Part shown: in pieces, positions 8,766-17,594 of the stretch
How positions within the stretch are numbered: the first letter of the stretch is position 1
Layout of the letters: the number at the start of each line of letters is the position of its first letter
DNA from: Planktothrix rubescens CCAP 1459/22
GTDB taxonomy: Bacteria; Cyanobacteriota; Cyanobacteriia; Cyanobacteriales; Microcoleaceae
Reading direction: 5' to 3'
NCBI GenBank assembly: GCA_904830895.1
Contig: LR882958.1
Coordinates: 3,860,001 to 3,924,000 of the forward strand
Length of the DNA stretch: 64,000 nt
Translations under genes and position numbers: made by a program
The notes under the pieces: model-generated
What the model saw: the letters and a program-made list of their open reading frames with translations, nothing else
Databases searched by the model: none
Told to the model about the DNA's origin: nothing

Positions 8766-8811
8766 AGGGAGTAGCAGTTATTCAATAACTAAAAGCTACT
8801 CCCTATTTTTG
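8766..8811 (+). terminator. rho-independent terminator after mvdE
   Basis: Stem arms AGGGAGTAGC (8766-8775) and GCTACTCCCT (8795-8804) are perfectly complementary, with an inner AGTTATT/AATAACT helix, followed by ATTTTTG. It separates the precursor transcript from the downstream dehydrogenase-like gene. Confidence 0.85.
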
Positions 8812-8862
8812 TTTAAATATTAAGTTAAAGTAGTTTTATATTTTGATACCCAGGAGAAAATA

Positions 8863-9600
8863 ATGTTTGAGTTGCTATCAGGAAAAAAGGTAGTTATTAT
8901 TGGCATGAATTCAGGAGTTGACCTGGCGATCGCCAATAAAATGCTAGAATTGGGGGCAAAAGTTGTACTTTCTCACCCATCTTCAGAGAAATTAAATCAG
9001 GCGATCGGATTAATTTATGGAGAGATTGAAGCTAAAACCGTTAACATTTTGAATCAAGATTCAGTTAATACTTTTTTTGAAGAAGTGGGAAACTTTGATC
9101 ATTTAGTCGTAACTGCTATCGGAGACAGAAATATGCCCCGATCGCTATTAGCAGAAATGACCACAGAAACGGCTCAAGGTGCCATGGACAAGTTCTGGGG
9201 AACATTTTTTGCTGTGCGTGCCGGGTTGAAAACCATAGCCACCGATGGCTCCATTACCCTAACCTCCAGTGTTTCTATGTTTAAATCTTCAAAACTGGGA
9301 GGGATTTCCGTGATCGCCGCCGCTAATAGTGCCGTTGCCGCATTTGGCCGATCGCTGGCCTTAGAAATCGCACCAATTCGGGTCAATGTGATTGCTCCTG
9401 GACTGATAGAGGATAACAGCATCTGGAGCAGTCAAGGCGAGTCTGAACGTTCAGACCTCAGTAAGTGGGCGATCGCAGCCTTACCTGTGGCCCATCTGGG
9501 GCAACCCGATGAACTAGCGCAAGCGGTATTAAGTTTGATGACTAATCCCTATATGACCGGGGTGATTTTACCTGTTGAGGGTGGAGTCACCTTGATCTAA
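8863..9600 (+). CDS. SDR-fold protein with degenerate active site, downstream of microviridin precursor
   Basis: A 245-residue protein with the length and overall pattern of short-chain dehydrogenases (for example APIRVNVIAPGLIEDN and the C-terminal TGVILPVEGG). The dinucleotide loop reads IGMNSGVD instead of TGxxxGxG. Ser138 of the catalytic triad is present, but the YxxxK motif is I151-A-A-A-N155, so both catalytic Tyr and Lys are gone. It is therefore unlikely to be a normal NAD(P)-dependent reductase; a binding, scaffold or altered catalytic role is possible. AGGAG precedes the ATG. It occupies the place of a sixth gene in a microviridin-type cluster but is separated from the precursor by a terminator. 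Confidence 0.85.
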   Translation: MFELLSGKKVVIIGMNSGVDLAIANKMLELGAKVVLSHPSSEKLNQAIGLIYGEIEAKTVNILNQDSVNTFFEEVGNFDHLVVTAIGDRNMPRSLLAEMTTETAQGAMDKFWGTFFAVRAGLKTIATDGSITLTSSVSMFKSSKLGGISVIAAANSAVAAFGRSLALEIAPIRVNVIAPGLIEDNSIWSSQGESERSDLSKWAIAALPVAHLGQPDELAQAVLSLMTNPYMTGVILPVEGGVTLI

Positions 9601-9607
9601 TCGACTA

Positions 9608-9778
9608 TATAGCAATCCTAAATAGGTTGTAACATTTCAATACTGATATGAAACGGCCAGAAGTATTACCCCAGATCCCTCCCCCCCTAGCCCCCCGTGC
9701 ACGGGGGGTTTGGGGGGGCTGTTCCGGTGTTCCCTTTTGATCAGGGATTTTAAACACAACTCAAATAGGATTGCTATA
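9608..9778. repeat. MITE-like element with terminal inverted repeats
   Basis: Terminal repeats TATAGCAATCCTA (9608-9620) and TAGGATTGCTATA (9766-9778) bound about 170 bases without coding capacity. The centre holds a C-run/G-run palindrome, CCCCCCGTGCACGGGGGG. This fits a small non-autonomous element between two convergent genes, where the palindrome may also end transcription. Confidence 0.65.
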
Positions 9779-9783
9779 GTAGC

Positions 9784-10722
9784 TTAGTCATCGAAATTTT
9801 CAATCATCCAGTTTACAATTTCCCTATTTACCCTGTCTGGACATTCATCATGGGCGCAATGTCCGGCATTTTCCAATTCCACTAATTTTAATTGAGAGTA
9901 ATATTGTAAATATTGACGAGGGTTAGCAAATTTAACTGGAATTAAACGATCTTGTAAGCCACAAAGTAACAAAATAGGAGCCGTTAATTGGGGAAATAGA
10001 CTTTTAACTGTTGGGCCCAAACGAGGATTTCCCATCATTTTAATAATCGAACAAAAAGCCCGGGCTGCCCCCCGTTCCAGAGCCGGAGTTACTAAAATAT
10101 CAACTAATTCATCGGTAATTGCATCGGGATTATTATAGGCTAACTGTACCCAACGCCGGATAAAACTCGGACGACGAGCTAAGGCAAAAAATAGCCTTAA
10201 AACTGGAGGAGAAGCCACAATATTTTGCACAGTTTCTACCACAGGAATTGACCAAGGCGGTAACATTTCTAATTGTAATCCGGGGTCAGGAAGACTAATT
10301 AAAACTAATCCCTTTGCTAATTTAGGGTTTTGGGATGCCACCATTAAACTAACCAAAGACCCGATAGAATTGCCGACTAAAATTACAGGTTCTCGGATAA
10401 ACGTTTTCCAAAAATCATAGACTAAATCTACCCATAATTGAGTATTGTAGGGGGCGATCGCTTTTTCCGAACCGCCAAAACCCAATAAATCCAAAGCATA
10501 AACCATACTCGTTTGACTCAATACAGCCAAATTATATCGCCAATGTCCAATAGAAGCCCCAAATCCATGTAAAAATAACATCGGGTAACTGGGACTAGAA
10601 GATAGGGACAAACCGGGCCGACTATAGGCGTAACGAATCCGCCAACCCCGCCAAATCCAATCCCGTTGATCACCTACTTGGTCTTGCCAGCTTGCGGAAC
10701 TAATCAAATATCCTCCGATCAC
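9784..10722 (-). CDS. alpha/beta hydrolase
   Basis: A 312-residue alpha/beta-hydrolase. The oxyanion region PMLFLHGFGASIGHWR, the nucleophile elbow GNSIGS (Ser), the acid in LLCGLQDRLIP and the His in ENAGHCAHDECP give a complete catalytic triad. The pattern resembles cyanobacterial and plant chloroplast hydrolases that act on small esters, but the substrate is not evident. The start is uncertain: the open frame begins with GTG at 10722, while GGAGG lies just inside it and could serve a nearby TTG. It is divergent from infC. Confidence 0.85.
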   Translation of the reverse strand: MIGGYLISSASWQDQVGDQRDWIWRGWRIRYAYSRPGLSLSSSPSYPMLFLHGFGASIGHWRYNLAVLSQTSMVYALDLLGFGGSEKAIAPYNTQLWVDLVYDFWKTFIREPVILVGNSIGSLVSLMVASQNPKLAKGLVLISLPDPGLQLEMLPPWSIPVVETVQNIVASPPVLRLFFALARRPSFIRRWVQLAYNNPDAITDELVDILVTPALERGAARAFCSIIKMMGNPRLGPTVKSLFPQLTAPILLLCGLQDRLIPVKFANPRQYLQYYSQLKLVELENAGHCAHDECPDRVNREIVNWMIENFDD

Positions 10723-10859
10723 AACATAACTTTATATTGATAATCTTAACGTTTATGGAATTTAGGTTAAATTTGGAACAGAATATCGATGGGAATGAGT
10801 ACAATAGGAAACTGTAGAACCATATCACCATCATATTGAATCGCTTGCAAACTTCTTTA

Positions 10860-11393
10860 ATGCCTGTGACCGATAAAAAAATCAATCGCAATTTGCCTCC
10901 AATTAACGAAAATATCCGGTTTCCTAAAATCCGGGTCATAGATGCAGATGGCTCTCAATTAGGGATTCTCACCCCCCGGGAAGCCTCGCGCATGGCGGAG
11001 GAAAAGGAACTCGACTTGGTATTGGTTAGCGACAAAGCCGACCCCCCGGTGTGTCGGATTATGGACTATGGCAAATACAAGTACGAACAGGAAAAGAAAG
11101 TTCGAGAAGCCAAGAAAAAACAACACACCGTTGATGTCAAGGAAGTCAAAATGCGCTACATCATTGACGAGCACGATTACAAAGTGCGCGTCAATCAAGC
11201 CAAACGCTTCCTGCAATCAGGGGATAAAGTTAAAGCCACCATTATGTTCCGTGGTCGGGAAATTCAACACAGCCACCTCGCCAAAAGCCTCCTGGAACGT
11301 ATGGCCTCTGAGTTACAAGAATTGGCTGAGGTGCAACAGGAACCCAAACAAGAAGGACGCAGCATGATGATGTTGCTCTCACCCAAAAAGTAG
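10860..11393 (+). CDS. infC: translation initiation factor IF-3
   Basis: A 177-residue IF-3. The N-terminal domain has the [13 protein letters not shown] and [10 protein letters not shown] signatures, the linker is [15 protein letters not shown], and the C-terminal domain has [21 protein letters not shown] and [10 protein letters not shown]. It binds the 30S subunit and checks start-codon selection. I chose ATG 10860, which gives the usual cyanobacterial length; a longer frame from TTG 10836 adds eight residues. No rpmI or rplT follows, so the gene stands alone here. A long imperfect hairpin follows the stop. Confidence 0.95.
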   Translation: MPVTDKKINRNLPPINENIRFPKIRVIDADGSQLGILTPREASRMAEEKELDLVLVSDKADPPVCRIMDYGKYKYEQEKKVREAKKKQHTVDVKEVKMRYIIDEHDYKVRVNQAKRFLQSGDKVKATIMFRGREIQHSHLAKSLLERMASELQELAEVQQEPKQEGRSMMMLLSPKK

Positions 11394-11398
11394 AATTC

Positions 11399-11456
11399 AG
11401 GTGTTGAATGGCTGACTTCTAAGGATTCGGTTGCCTTGGGATGTCAGCTTCAGCAC
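11399..11456 (+). other. structured region after infC
   Basis: GGTGTTGAATGGCTGAC (from about 11400) is largely complementary to GTCAGCTTCAGCACC (ending about 11457), which would form a long imperfect stem. It has no U-run directly behind it, so it may be a 3' stabilising structure rather than a simple terminator. Confidence 0.4.
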
Positions 11457-11519
11457 CCAATCTCTAATTACCAGCCGAAACTAGAAATCTTCCCATCCTC
11501 CTTGTTAGCAAGGGGGACT

Positions 11520-12326
11520 TTAATTGTGAATACTTAACATCTGCGACCAAGTTTGTAACTTTTGTAATTCTGTAATATGGGTAAGGTTATATTGTAGGGG
11601 GGTGATGGTGATCAGATTTTGACGTAAAGCATGAACATCCGTCATCCATTCATCCAAGTCTGAGGGTTCGTTTAATAGTTCTACATCTTCCATTAATTCT
11701 CCAGTTAACCAATAATAGGTTTTTCCCCTAGGGTCGATACGTTTTTCCAAAATATCAACATAACGACGAATTCCTTGACGGGTAATCTTCACCCCCTGAA
11801 TGTCCTGGGGGGGGACACTGGGAACATTAACATTTAGTAACATCGCTTCGGGTAGGGGATGTTTTTCTAAGGTGTGAATTAACCGTTGGGCAAATTCCAC
11901 CGCCCCTTGAAACTCCCGTGAAGAATAACTCCCCAAACTAAAAGCAATACTGGGAATTCCTTGAATTAACCCTTCCATGGCTGCTGAAACCGTACCGGAG
12001 TACAGAATATCCGTGGCCACATTCGGCCCATGATTAATTCCGGCTAAAACCAAATCCGGCGGGGTTTCCATCACCCCAAATAGTCCCACTTTCACCGAGT
12101 CGGCGGGGGTTCCCGAACAGGCCCAGGCGGTTACGGACGGTTCAAAAATATCCTCTACCTGTTCAGCGCGAATGGGATGGTGTAAGGTTAAACCATGACC
12201 CGTTGCCGAACGTTCTTGATCGGGACAAACCACAGTTACTTCATGTCCGACTTGGGCTAAACCATTGGCTAAACTGCGAATTCCTTGGGCAAAAACCCCA
12301 TCATCATTACTAATTAATAGTTTCAT
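11520..12326 (-). CDS. surE: 5'-nucleotidase SurE (first copy)
   Basis: A 268-residue SurE phosphatase. The metal site starts with LLISNDDGV, and the [32 protein letters not shown] and SIAFSL motifs all match the family. It dephosphorylates nucleoside monophosphates and related compounds. It is divergent from pheS with a short spacer. A second, shorter SurE is encoded at 30362-31039; the two are clearly different in sequence, so this is not a recent duplication. Confidence 0.95.
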   Translation of the reverse strand: MKLLISNDDGVFAQGIRSLANGLAQVGHEVTVVCPDQERSATGHGLTLHHPIRAEQVEDIFEPSVTAWACSGTPADSVKVGLFGVMETPPDLVLAGINHGPNVATDILYSGTVSAAMEGLIQGIPSIAFSLGSYSSREFQGAVEFAQRLIHTLEKHPLPEAMLLNVNVPSVPPQDIQGVKITRQGIRRYVDILEKRIDPRGKTYYWLTGELMEDVELLNEPSDLDEWMTDVHALRQNLITITPLQYNLTHITELQKLQTWSQMLSIHN

Positions 12327-12379
12327 TGACTTTAATTAATTAAACGGTCATCCTTAAATAGTCTATTTTGAATGGTGAT

Positions 12380-13381
12380 ATGGCAACCCAACTTAGTGAA
12401 TTAGAAACCCAACTCGAAGACCTCCGCACCGAAGGAACAGATGCGATCGCAACTTCTCAAACCCTAGAGGAATTAGAACAATTGCGAATTAACTATTTAG
12501 GCAAAAAAGGCAAAGTTTCAGTCGTTTTAGGGGGAATGGGAAAACTAGACCCCAGTGAACGGCCCCGCATTGGAGCTTTAGCTAATGATGTCAAAAAAGC
12601 CTTAGAAACGGGTTTAGAGGATAAACGCACCGCCCTCCAACGCGCCCAACTCGAAGCCCAACTCCAGTCGGAAACCCTGGATGTCACCATGCCAGGAGTC
12701 TATCATTCCCAGGGCCGAATTCATCCCCTAAATGGCATTATTGATCGGGCTTTGGATATATTTGTTGGGTTAGGATATACCGTGGCTTCTGGCCCGGAAA
12801 TGGAAACGGATTATTATAATTTTGAAGCCCTAAATACTCCCCCCGACCATCCAGCTAGGGATATGCAGGATACTTTTTATTTACCCGATGGTAACTTATT
12901 AAGAACCCATACTTCATCGGTACAAATTCGCTACATGGAAGAACACCAACCCCCCATCCGCATTGTCGCCCCCGGTCGGGTTTATCGTCGGGATACCGTT
13001 GATGCGACCCATGCGGCGGTGTTCCATCAAATTGAACTATTAGCTATTGAAGAAGGCTTAAAGTTTACGGATTTAAAAGGCACAATTAAAGAGTTTTTAC
13101 GGCAAATGTTCGGGGATTTACCCGTGCGATTTCGGGCGAGTTATTTCCCCTTTACTGAACCCTCGGCCGAAGTGGATTTACAATGGCAAGGAAAATGGCT
13201 AGAAGTGTTAGGATGTGGCATGGTTGATCCGAATGTGTTAAAAGCGGCTGGATATGACCCGGAAAAATACACGGGATTTGCGGCCGGTTTTGGTGTAGAA
13301 CGGTTTGCAATGGTTTTACATCAAATTGATGATATTCGGCGGGTTTATGCCAGTGATTTACGCTTTTTACGTCAGTTCTAA
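12380..13381 (+). CDS. pheS: phenylalanyl-tRNA synthetase alpha subunit
   Basis: A 333-residue alpha chain. The N-terminal coiled-coil arm is followed by the class II core: motif 2 region [42 protein letters not shown], and motif 3 GFGVERFAM. It charges tRNA-Phe together with PheT, which is not in the window. ATG 12380 gives the normal length. The gene is followed after 38 bases by a secreted SH3 protein that is probably independent. Confidence 0.96.
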   Translation: MATQLSELETQLEDLRTEGTDAIATSQTLEELEQLRINYLGKKGKVSVVLGGMGKLDPSERPRIGALANDVKKALETGLEDKRTALQRAQLEAQLQSETLDVTMPGVYHSQGRIHPLNGIIDRALDIFVGLGYTVASGPEMETDYYNFEALNTPPDHPARDMQDTFYLPDGNLLRTHTSSVQIRYMEEHQPPIRIVAPGRVYRRDTVDATHAAVFHQIELLAIEEGLKFTDLKGTIKEFLRQMFGDLPVRFRASYFPFTEPSAEVDLQWQGKWLEVLGCGMVDPNVLKAAGYDPEKYTGFAAGFGVERFAMVLHQIDDIRRVYASDLRFLRQF

Positions 13382-13419
13382 TTGTTAAAATTGAGTGTGG
13401 TTAATGAGGAGTGAAATTA

Positions 13420-14073
13420 ATGAATAATTTGGGATTGAGGAGTAAGTCTTTTCGGGTTTTAGCATTAGTTGTATTAGCGGTTATGGGGAGTCAATTACCC
13501 ACTTTAGCAACGATACAAACTAAACCCCCGACAACAAATTCAGAAACAAAAATAGCCCAAAACCGTTCTAGTTTGTGCCGAATTATTGGGGAACAACAGG
13601 GGTTAGCGGTTCATTCTCGACCGACTCCCACTTCTCCGGTGGTTGGGGGTGTGGGATTTAAAACGGAAGTGACTTTAGCTAATAATTCCGGCGGGACTCG
13701 TGGCCCGGATGGTCGGACTTGGGTAGAAATTAGCGCCCCGATTAAGGGTTATATTTCTAATGGTTTTCCTGATAGAAGTGGGAATTTGCAAGACTGTTCG
13801 GGTCAAGTACAAAAACCCGAACCTCCAACAACACAACCCGTTAGTTTATGTCGTCAAATTGATTTTGCCGCCGCCCCCAATGGGGTTGTGGTCAGGGAAA
13901 AACCCTCTCGATTTTCTGACCGGGTTGGGAGTTTGGCTTCAGGAGCCCGAGTTAGACTGATACAGAATTATAAGTTAATTCCTGATCCGAATGGGGAAAA
14001 ACGCGATTGGGTTGGCATTAGTGAGCCCGAGGAGGGATATATCTCAGCTAATACTTTGATTATGTGTCGGTAA
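13420..14073 (+). CDS. secreted protein with two SH3-type domains
   Basis: A 217-residue protein with a signal peptide (FRVLALVVLAVMGSQLPTLA then TIQTK). The mature part has two bacterial SH3-like repeats, each starting with a Cys-containing strand (SLCRIIGEQQGLAVHSRP and SLCRQIDFAAAPNGVVVREKP) and ending near GYIS followed by a Cys. The paired cysteines could form disulfides in the periplasm. SH3 domains of this kind often bind peptidoglycan; no catalytic domain is attached. ATG 13420 is preferred because GAGGA lies nine bases upstream. Confidence 0.8.
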   Translation: MNNLGLRSKSFRVLALVVLAVMGSQLPTLATIQTKPPTTNSETKIAQNRSSLCRIIGEQQGLAVHSRPTPTSPVVGGVGFKTEVTLANNSGGTRGPDGRTWVEISAPIKGYISNGFPDRSGNLQDCSGQVQKPEPPTTQPVSLCRQIDFAAAPNGVVVREKPSRFSDRVGSLASGARVRLIQNYKLIPDPNGEKRDWVGISEPEEGYISANTLIMCR

Positions 14074-14075
14074 TA

Positions 14076-14104
14076 GTAGAGACGTGCCATGGCGCGTCTC
14101 TCTA
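14076..14104. repeat. GTAGAGACG-type palindromic repeat (copy 1)
   Basis: A palindrome with arms GTAGAGACG and CGTCTC around TGCCATGGCG, lying two bases after the SH3-protein stop codon. A nearly identical copy is at 17801-17828 and a related tripled form lies inside the gene at 58256-59389. It may double as a transcription stop. Confidence 0.8.
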
Positions 14105-14174
14105 TATTTAACTCTCTATATTTAACTATATTTAACCACAAAGACACGGAGGCACAAAGGGGTTATAACGGGAT

Positions 14175-15422
14175 TCAAGTTTTTTGCAGAAGTTCAAAAA
14201 AACAACCTAATAAATACAATGATCCACAAATAACTGGTAAGGTATTTTCATTTTTAATAGCAGCGTCTAACGCGGGAATTAATGTGGGATAGGTTTGACA
14301 ATTCTTTAAATCGGGACATAAACTTTTAGCTAGAGTTGCTAACTGTTGGGGGTCTGCATGGGGATGATTAGGAATAGGAACTAAATATAATTGATCACCG
14401 GGTCTTAATAGGGCTTGAAAAATATTAGTATGATCTTTTGTCGATAACATTCCCATCACCCAAATAATAGATGAAACCTCTAAACTATCTATATATTGAC
14501 GTAACGCGATCGCCGCGGCGGGGTTATGGGCTCCATCAATTAATAGGCGATGTTGTTTCCAGGTAATCCATTGCAGGCGTCCTGGCCATTGAGCTTTTTC
14601 CATGCCTTGAATTAAGGCATTTTCTGAAATTTTCCATCCTTTTTGATGTAGAATTTGAATAGTAGCGATCGCGATCGCTGAATTGATTAATTGTATTTCT
14701 CCCAATAGGGGTAAAGGGTATTCTAAACCTTGATAATTAGCTGTTTGCTGTATACCATTTTGTTTTACCCAAACCGCAGGTTTAACCCAGGTTACAGGGG
14801 CGTTTAATTCCGTTGCCCGTTGTTGAATTACTTGTTTAGCATCTGGGGGTAAAATACCCACGACAACTGGACAGTTAGATTTAATAATTCCCGCCTTTTC
14901 AAAGGCAATTTCTGCTATCGTTGACCCCAAATATTCTTGATGGTCTAAACCAATGGAAGTAATCACACTAACCAAGGGATGATCACAAACATTAGTGGCG
15001 TCTAAACGTCCCCCTAACCCTACTTCCATGACTGCAATATCTACTTTTTGTTGAGCAAAATAGACCCAAGCTGCAACGGTGACAATTTCAAATAAAGTGG
15101 GGGGAACTTCATCGGGGGGAATGGCATTTTCTACCTGTTGTAAAACTTCTAAAAAATCCGCTTGTGAAATCGGTTGTTCATTAATTGATAAACGTTCTGT
15201 CCAATCGACTAAGTGGGGGGAAATATAGCGTCCAACTCGATAACCTGCTTGTGATAAAATAGAAGATAGGTAAGCACAAACCGAACCTTTACCATTAGTT
15301 CCGGCTACATGAATTATAGGAACATTTAGGTGAGGATTTCCTAAGCGTTTTAGTAGGTTTTTAATCCGTTCTAAACCTAAATTAATCCCAAATCGTTGAT
15401 ATTTTTGTAAAAATTTTTCCAT
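14175..15422 (-). CDS. folC: bifunctional folylpolyglutamate/dihydrofolate synthase
   Basis: A 415-residue Mur-ligase-type enzyme. The P-loop is HVAGTNGKGSVCAYLSS, followed by GYRVGRYISPHL, the EVGLGGRLDATN motif and the C-terminal LIDGAHNPAA motif. It adds glutamate to dihydropteroate and folates. The gene begins six bases after the PIN-toxin gene ends, so the toxin-antitoxin pair and folC may share a transcript. No truncation is evident. Confidence 0.95.
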   Translation of the reverse strand: MEKFLQKYQRFGINLGLERIKNLLKRLGNPHLNVPIIHVAGTNGKGSVCAYLSSILSQAGYRVGRYISPHLVDWTERLSINEQPISQADFLEVLQQVENAIPPDEVPPTLFEIVTVAAWVYFAQQKVDIAVMEVGLGGRLDATNVCDHPLVSVITSIGLDHQEYLGSTIAEIAFEKAGIIKSNCPVVVGILPPDAKQVIQQRATELNAPVTWVKPAVWVKQNGIQQTANYQGLEYPLPLLGEIQLINSAIAIATIQILHQKGWKISENALIQGMEKAQWPGRLQWITWKQHRLLIDGAHNPAAAIALRQYIDSLEVSSIIWVMGMLSTKDHTNIFQALLRPGDQLYLVPIPNHPHADPQQLATLAKSLCPDLKNCQTYPTLIPALDAAIKNENTLPVICGSLYLLGCFFELLQKT

Positions 15423-15427
15423 ATTAT

Positions 15428-15850
15428 TTATATTTCATCAGCAATTATTAAATCAATCATTTCCTGCTGATTTTTGCGATAAATTCTAAAATCACTATCT
15501 AAGGTTAATATAGAACTCCCTGGAATTAATTCACTCATTCTGACTAAACAAGCATCGGCTAAAGACATTGGTACATTCTGATAACGCTGCATTAAATTTC
15601 CAATAGCTTCAATTTCTTCTGTTAAATGAAAGGGTATTTTAATCACTCCCGATTTCAATAAAGCAATAACAGCTTCCTCTCCTCCATAGGTTCGATGCAG
15701 CAAAAAACACGCTTCAGAAATAACCGCTTCACAAGTGAATAATGGCAATTGACTTTTTCCCCATTCAGTCACTGCCCAACTATGATATTTATCTTGGCGT
15801 TTTAGATAAGATACTAACGGCCCTGTATCCAATAAAATCTTATTTCTCAT
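15428..15850 (-). CDS. PIN-domain ribonuclease toxin (VapC-like)
   Basis: A 140-residue PIN domain. Acidic residues expected at the active site are seen in LLDTGPLV (Asp8), VISEACFLL, SLADACLV and TLDSDF. PIN toxins cleave RNA, often tRNA or rRNA, when their antitoxin is lost. The gene follows a short ORF by three bases, the usual antitoxin-toxin order. The RNA target cannot be inferred. Confidence 0.85.
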   Translation of the reverse strand: MRNKILLDTGPLVSYLKRQDKYHSWAVTEWGKSQLPLFTCEAVISEACFLLHRTYGGEEAVIALLKSGVIKIPFHLTEEIEAIGNLMQRYQNVPMSLADACLVRMSELIPGSSILTLDSDFRIYRKNQQEMIDLIIADEI

Positions 15851-15853
15851 TTT

Positions 15854-16105
15854 TTACCAATTCCCCTGTAAATACTTTTTATTGGTAGAGAGGTCAGAAG
15901 GGCCACCTTCTAAACAACCTGCAAACTCTTTAGCAGCTTCATAGGCTGAAATCCCTTGTTGTTCTGCTTCTTGAGGTTTAATTTCTGGTTTTTGGGCTTT
16001 AAAATGCAAAAATTCAATAAAATTAATCACTTCCTCCTGTTGTGGAAGCGATAAGGTTTTAATTATCTCGACAAGGGCTTCTGCTTGAGTAATAGTTTGA
16101 GTCAT
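15854..16105 (-). CDS. antitoxin partner of PIN toxin (DUF2281-like)
   Basis: An 83-residue protein beginning MTQTITQAEALVEIIKTLS, with QQEEVINFIEFLHFKAQKP typical of small DUF2281-type antitoxins, where an N-terminal segment binds DNA and the C-terminal tail wraps the toxin. It lies immediately before the PIN gene on the minus strand. A good AGGAGA lies upstream of its ATG. Assignment rests on size, order and sequence resemblance. Confidence 0.75.
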   Translation of the reverse strand: MTQTITQAEALVEIIKTLSLPQQEEVINFIEFLHFKAQKPEIKPQEAEQQGISAYEAAKEFAGCLEGGPSDLSTNKKYLQGNW

Positions 16106-16205
16106 GATCTTCTCCTATGGTTGATAATAATATAAAATTGCTATATTCAATTTATTATAACATATCTCTACTAGAAAATCATTTAGATTGAGTGATTTTG
16201 TTAAT

Positions 16206-16676
16206 TTAATTCGGTAGAAATTCACTATCGAGGGTAGCTTCTGGTGTAAACGGACAAACCACAGGAAATACTTCTAAAGTTAAACCCGTTTCTAAGGCTG
16301 CTTCTTGTCTAGCATCTTGATAACATTCCTCAAACACTTCTGTATAGTAAGGTTTTAAACTAGGACTACTTTTTAATGCTTTTCTCAGTCTTCTACGATG
16401 TTCATAAATCGAAGATAACCAACTATTGGAACGTTTATCTGGTTGATATTTATATTTCAATAGATGTAGTAAAACAATAATTAAATTACTTTCTAGTGCT
16501 TGTTTTTCACTGCGTCCCATAGATTCGATTTCTTCAATTAAATTTCCCAAATCAACCTCTAATAATTGCCCTGTTTTTAACTGATTTACCGTATTTTCAA
16601 TCCATAAGTAAAAATCTTGTTCATACAGGCTTAAATTTTCTGTTGATTTTAATTGAGGGTGTTTAGAGCTTACCAT
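16206..16676 (-). CDS. DUF29 family protein
   Basis: A 156-residue protein with the DUF29 pattern: LYEQDFYLWIENTVNQLKTGQ, DLGNLIEEIESMGRSEKQALES, LLHLLKYKYQP and SSIYEHRRRLRKAL. Function is unknown; the family is abundant and often multi-copy in cyanobacteria and may behave like small mobile or toxin-associated genes. It is separated from the antitoxin gene by about 100 bases and is probably transcribed alone. Confidence 0.85.
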   Translation of the reverse strand: MVSSKHPQLKSTENLSLYEQDFYLWIENTVNQLKTGQLLEVDLGNLIEEIESMGRSEKQALESNLIIVLLHLLKYKYQPDKRSNSWLSSIYEHRRRLRKALKSSPSLKPYYTEVFEECYQDARQEAALETGLTLEVFPVVCPFTPEATLDSEFLPN

Positions 16677-16860
16677 TGATACCTCATTTGAGAGTTAAGA
16701 GGATTAGGGTCTATTATATTAATTTATAACTGAAAAAGGCGCGTAAGACGCACCCTATCAACTGATAATTTGTATAGCACAGAACATAAGATTATACTCA
16801 AATCCAGAGAGTAAAGTCTTTTCTTACTGATTGCCTGCTATTATATTCAACTTTTAGGTA

Positions 16861-17205
16861 TGGGGGCGGTGGGACTTGAACCCACACGACCTTATAAGGG
16901 TCAACGGATTTTCATTCTCCCGTAGCTTTCGCTACTACCAATTGGCTTTGAGAATTGGACTCTCTCTTTACCCTCGGCTTAACGTTAGGGTAGCTCCCGT
17001 CGAGTCTCTGCACCTTCCTAGGTATTGATCTTAGATTGGGGAAACTCCCTCATTTCTAATACCCCTAGGCTTGGCTCAGGATTGCCTTGTCTGAATTTAC
17101 AGATTTAGGTTTCCCTGAATTTGACAGCTTACACTTGAGGAATTTCTCGCCTCAAGGCTCAATTTATCTTTAAGTCCGTAGCGTCTACCATTCCGCCACG
17201 CCCCC
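16861..17205 (-). tRNA. trnL-UAA: tRNA-Leu(UAA) interrupted by a group I intron
   Basis: On the minus strand the acceptor stem GGGGGCG (17199-17205) pairs with CGCCCCC just before the discriminator A at 16861. Exon 1 is 17172-17205 and ends in GGACTT; exon 2 is 16861-16912, starting AAAATCCG and including the T-loop GTTCAAGTC and a long variable arm. Joined, they make an 86-nt leucine tRNA with anticodon UAA split after its first base, the classic position of the cyanobacterial and plastid tRNA-Leu intron. CCA is not encoded. Confidence 0.97.
16913..17171 (-). other. self-splicing group I intron in tRNA-Leu
   Basis: A 259-nt intron. The conserved core elements are readable on the minus strand: the P element CAGGGAAACCTAAATC, CAAGGCAATCCTGAGCCAAG (P/Q), GGTGCAGAGACTCGACGGGA (R) and AAGAGAGAGTCCA (S), ending in GAGAATG. 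No homing endonuclease gene is inside. It is the ancient cyanobacterial tRNA-Leu intron. Confidence 0.96.
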
Positions 17206-17594
17206 GGATTGGGTTATGTGTTGATTCGCTTTTGAATTTTCACATTTCTACATCTAAGCATTTTATTTTGATTTACGCAAGGGTTTTGGGAAAGTTTTTT
17301 TTCAATAATAGCCAAAACTTTTTGCTGTCAAGGTTTTCAGCGATATGGCAAAGGCTATAACTTCACCCCCCTTACCAAGCCAGGCTGTTTCATGTTTTCA
17401 GATTCCGACAGATTGAAATCTGTCGCTACACAGGCGAAACCCGCCGACGCGGGTTTTGAAATCAAATATTAGTGATTACAAATCGCGGTAACAGTTTCAA
17501 CTGTTGGGAAGCCGTGAAAATGAAACAGCCCTGCTTACCAAAGGGGGCAGGGGGGGGTAAACTAAGATTGAGTCCACCTAAGCCTTAAAATATT
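17206..17594. other. intergenic region between tRNA-Leu and ndhS
   Basis: About 390 bases without a supported gene. Most is taken up by the MITE-like element at 17361-17560. The remainder is AT-rich and probably carries the divergent promoters for the tRNA and ndhS. Confidence 0.7.
17361..17560. repeat. MITE-like element with imperfect terminal inverted repeats
   Basis: The left end (AAGCCAGGCTGTTTCATG at about 17377) reappears inverted as ATGAAACAGCCCTGCTT at about 17520, with C-rich and G-rich outer ends. Inside are two more palindromes, CGACAGATTGAAATCTGTCG and AACCCGCCGACGCGGGTT. There is no ORF. It looks like a non-autonomous insertion upstream of ndhS. Confidence 0.6.

Noticed and set aside
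14089-14292. Short plus-strand ORF after the SH3 protein
   Set aside because: It is made of a palindromic repeat and a CACAAAGACAC repeat and then runs antisense into folC.
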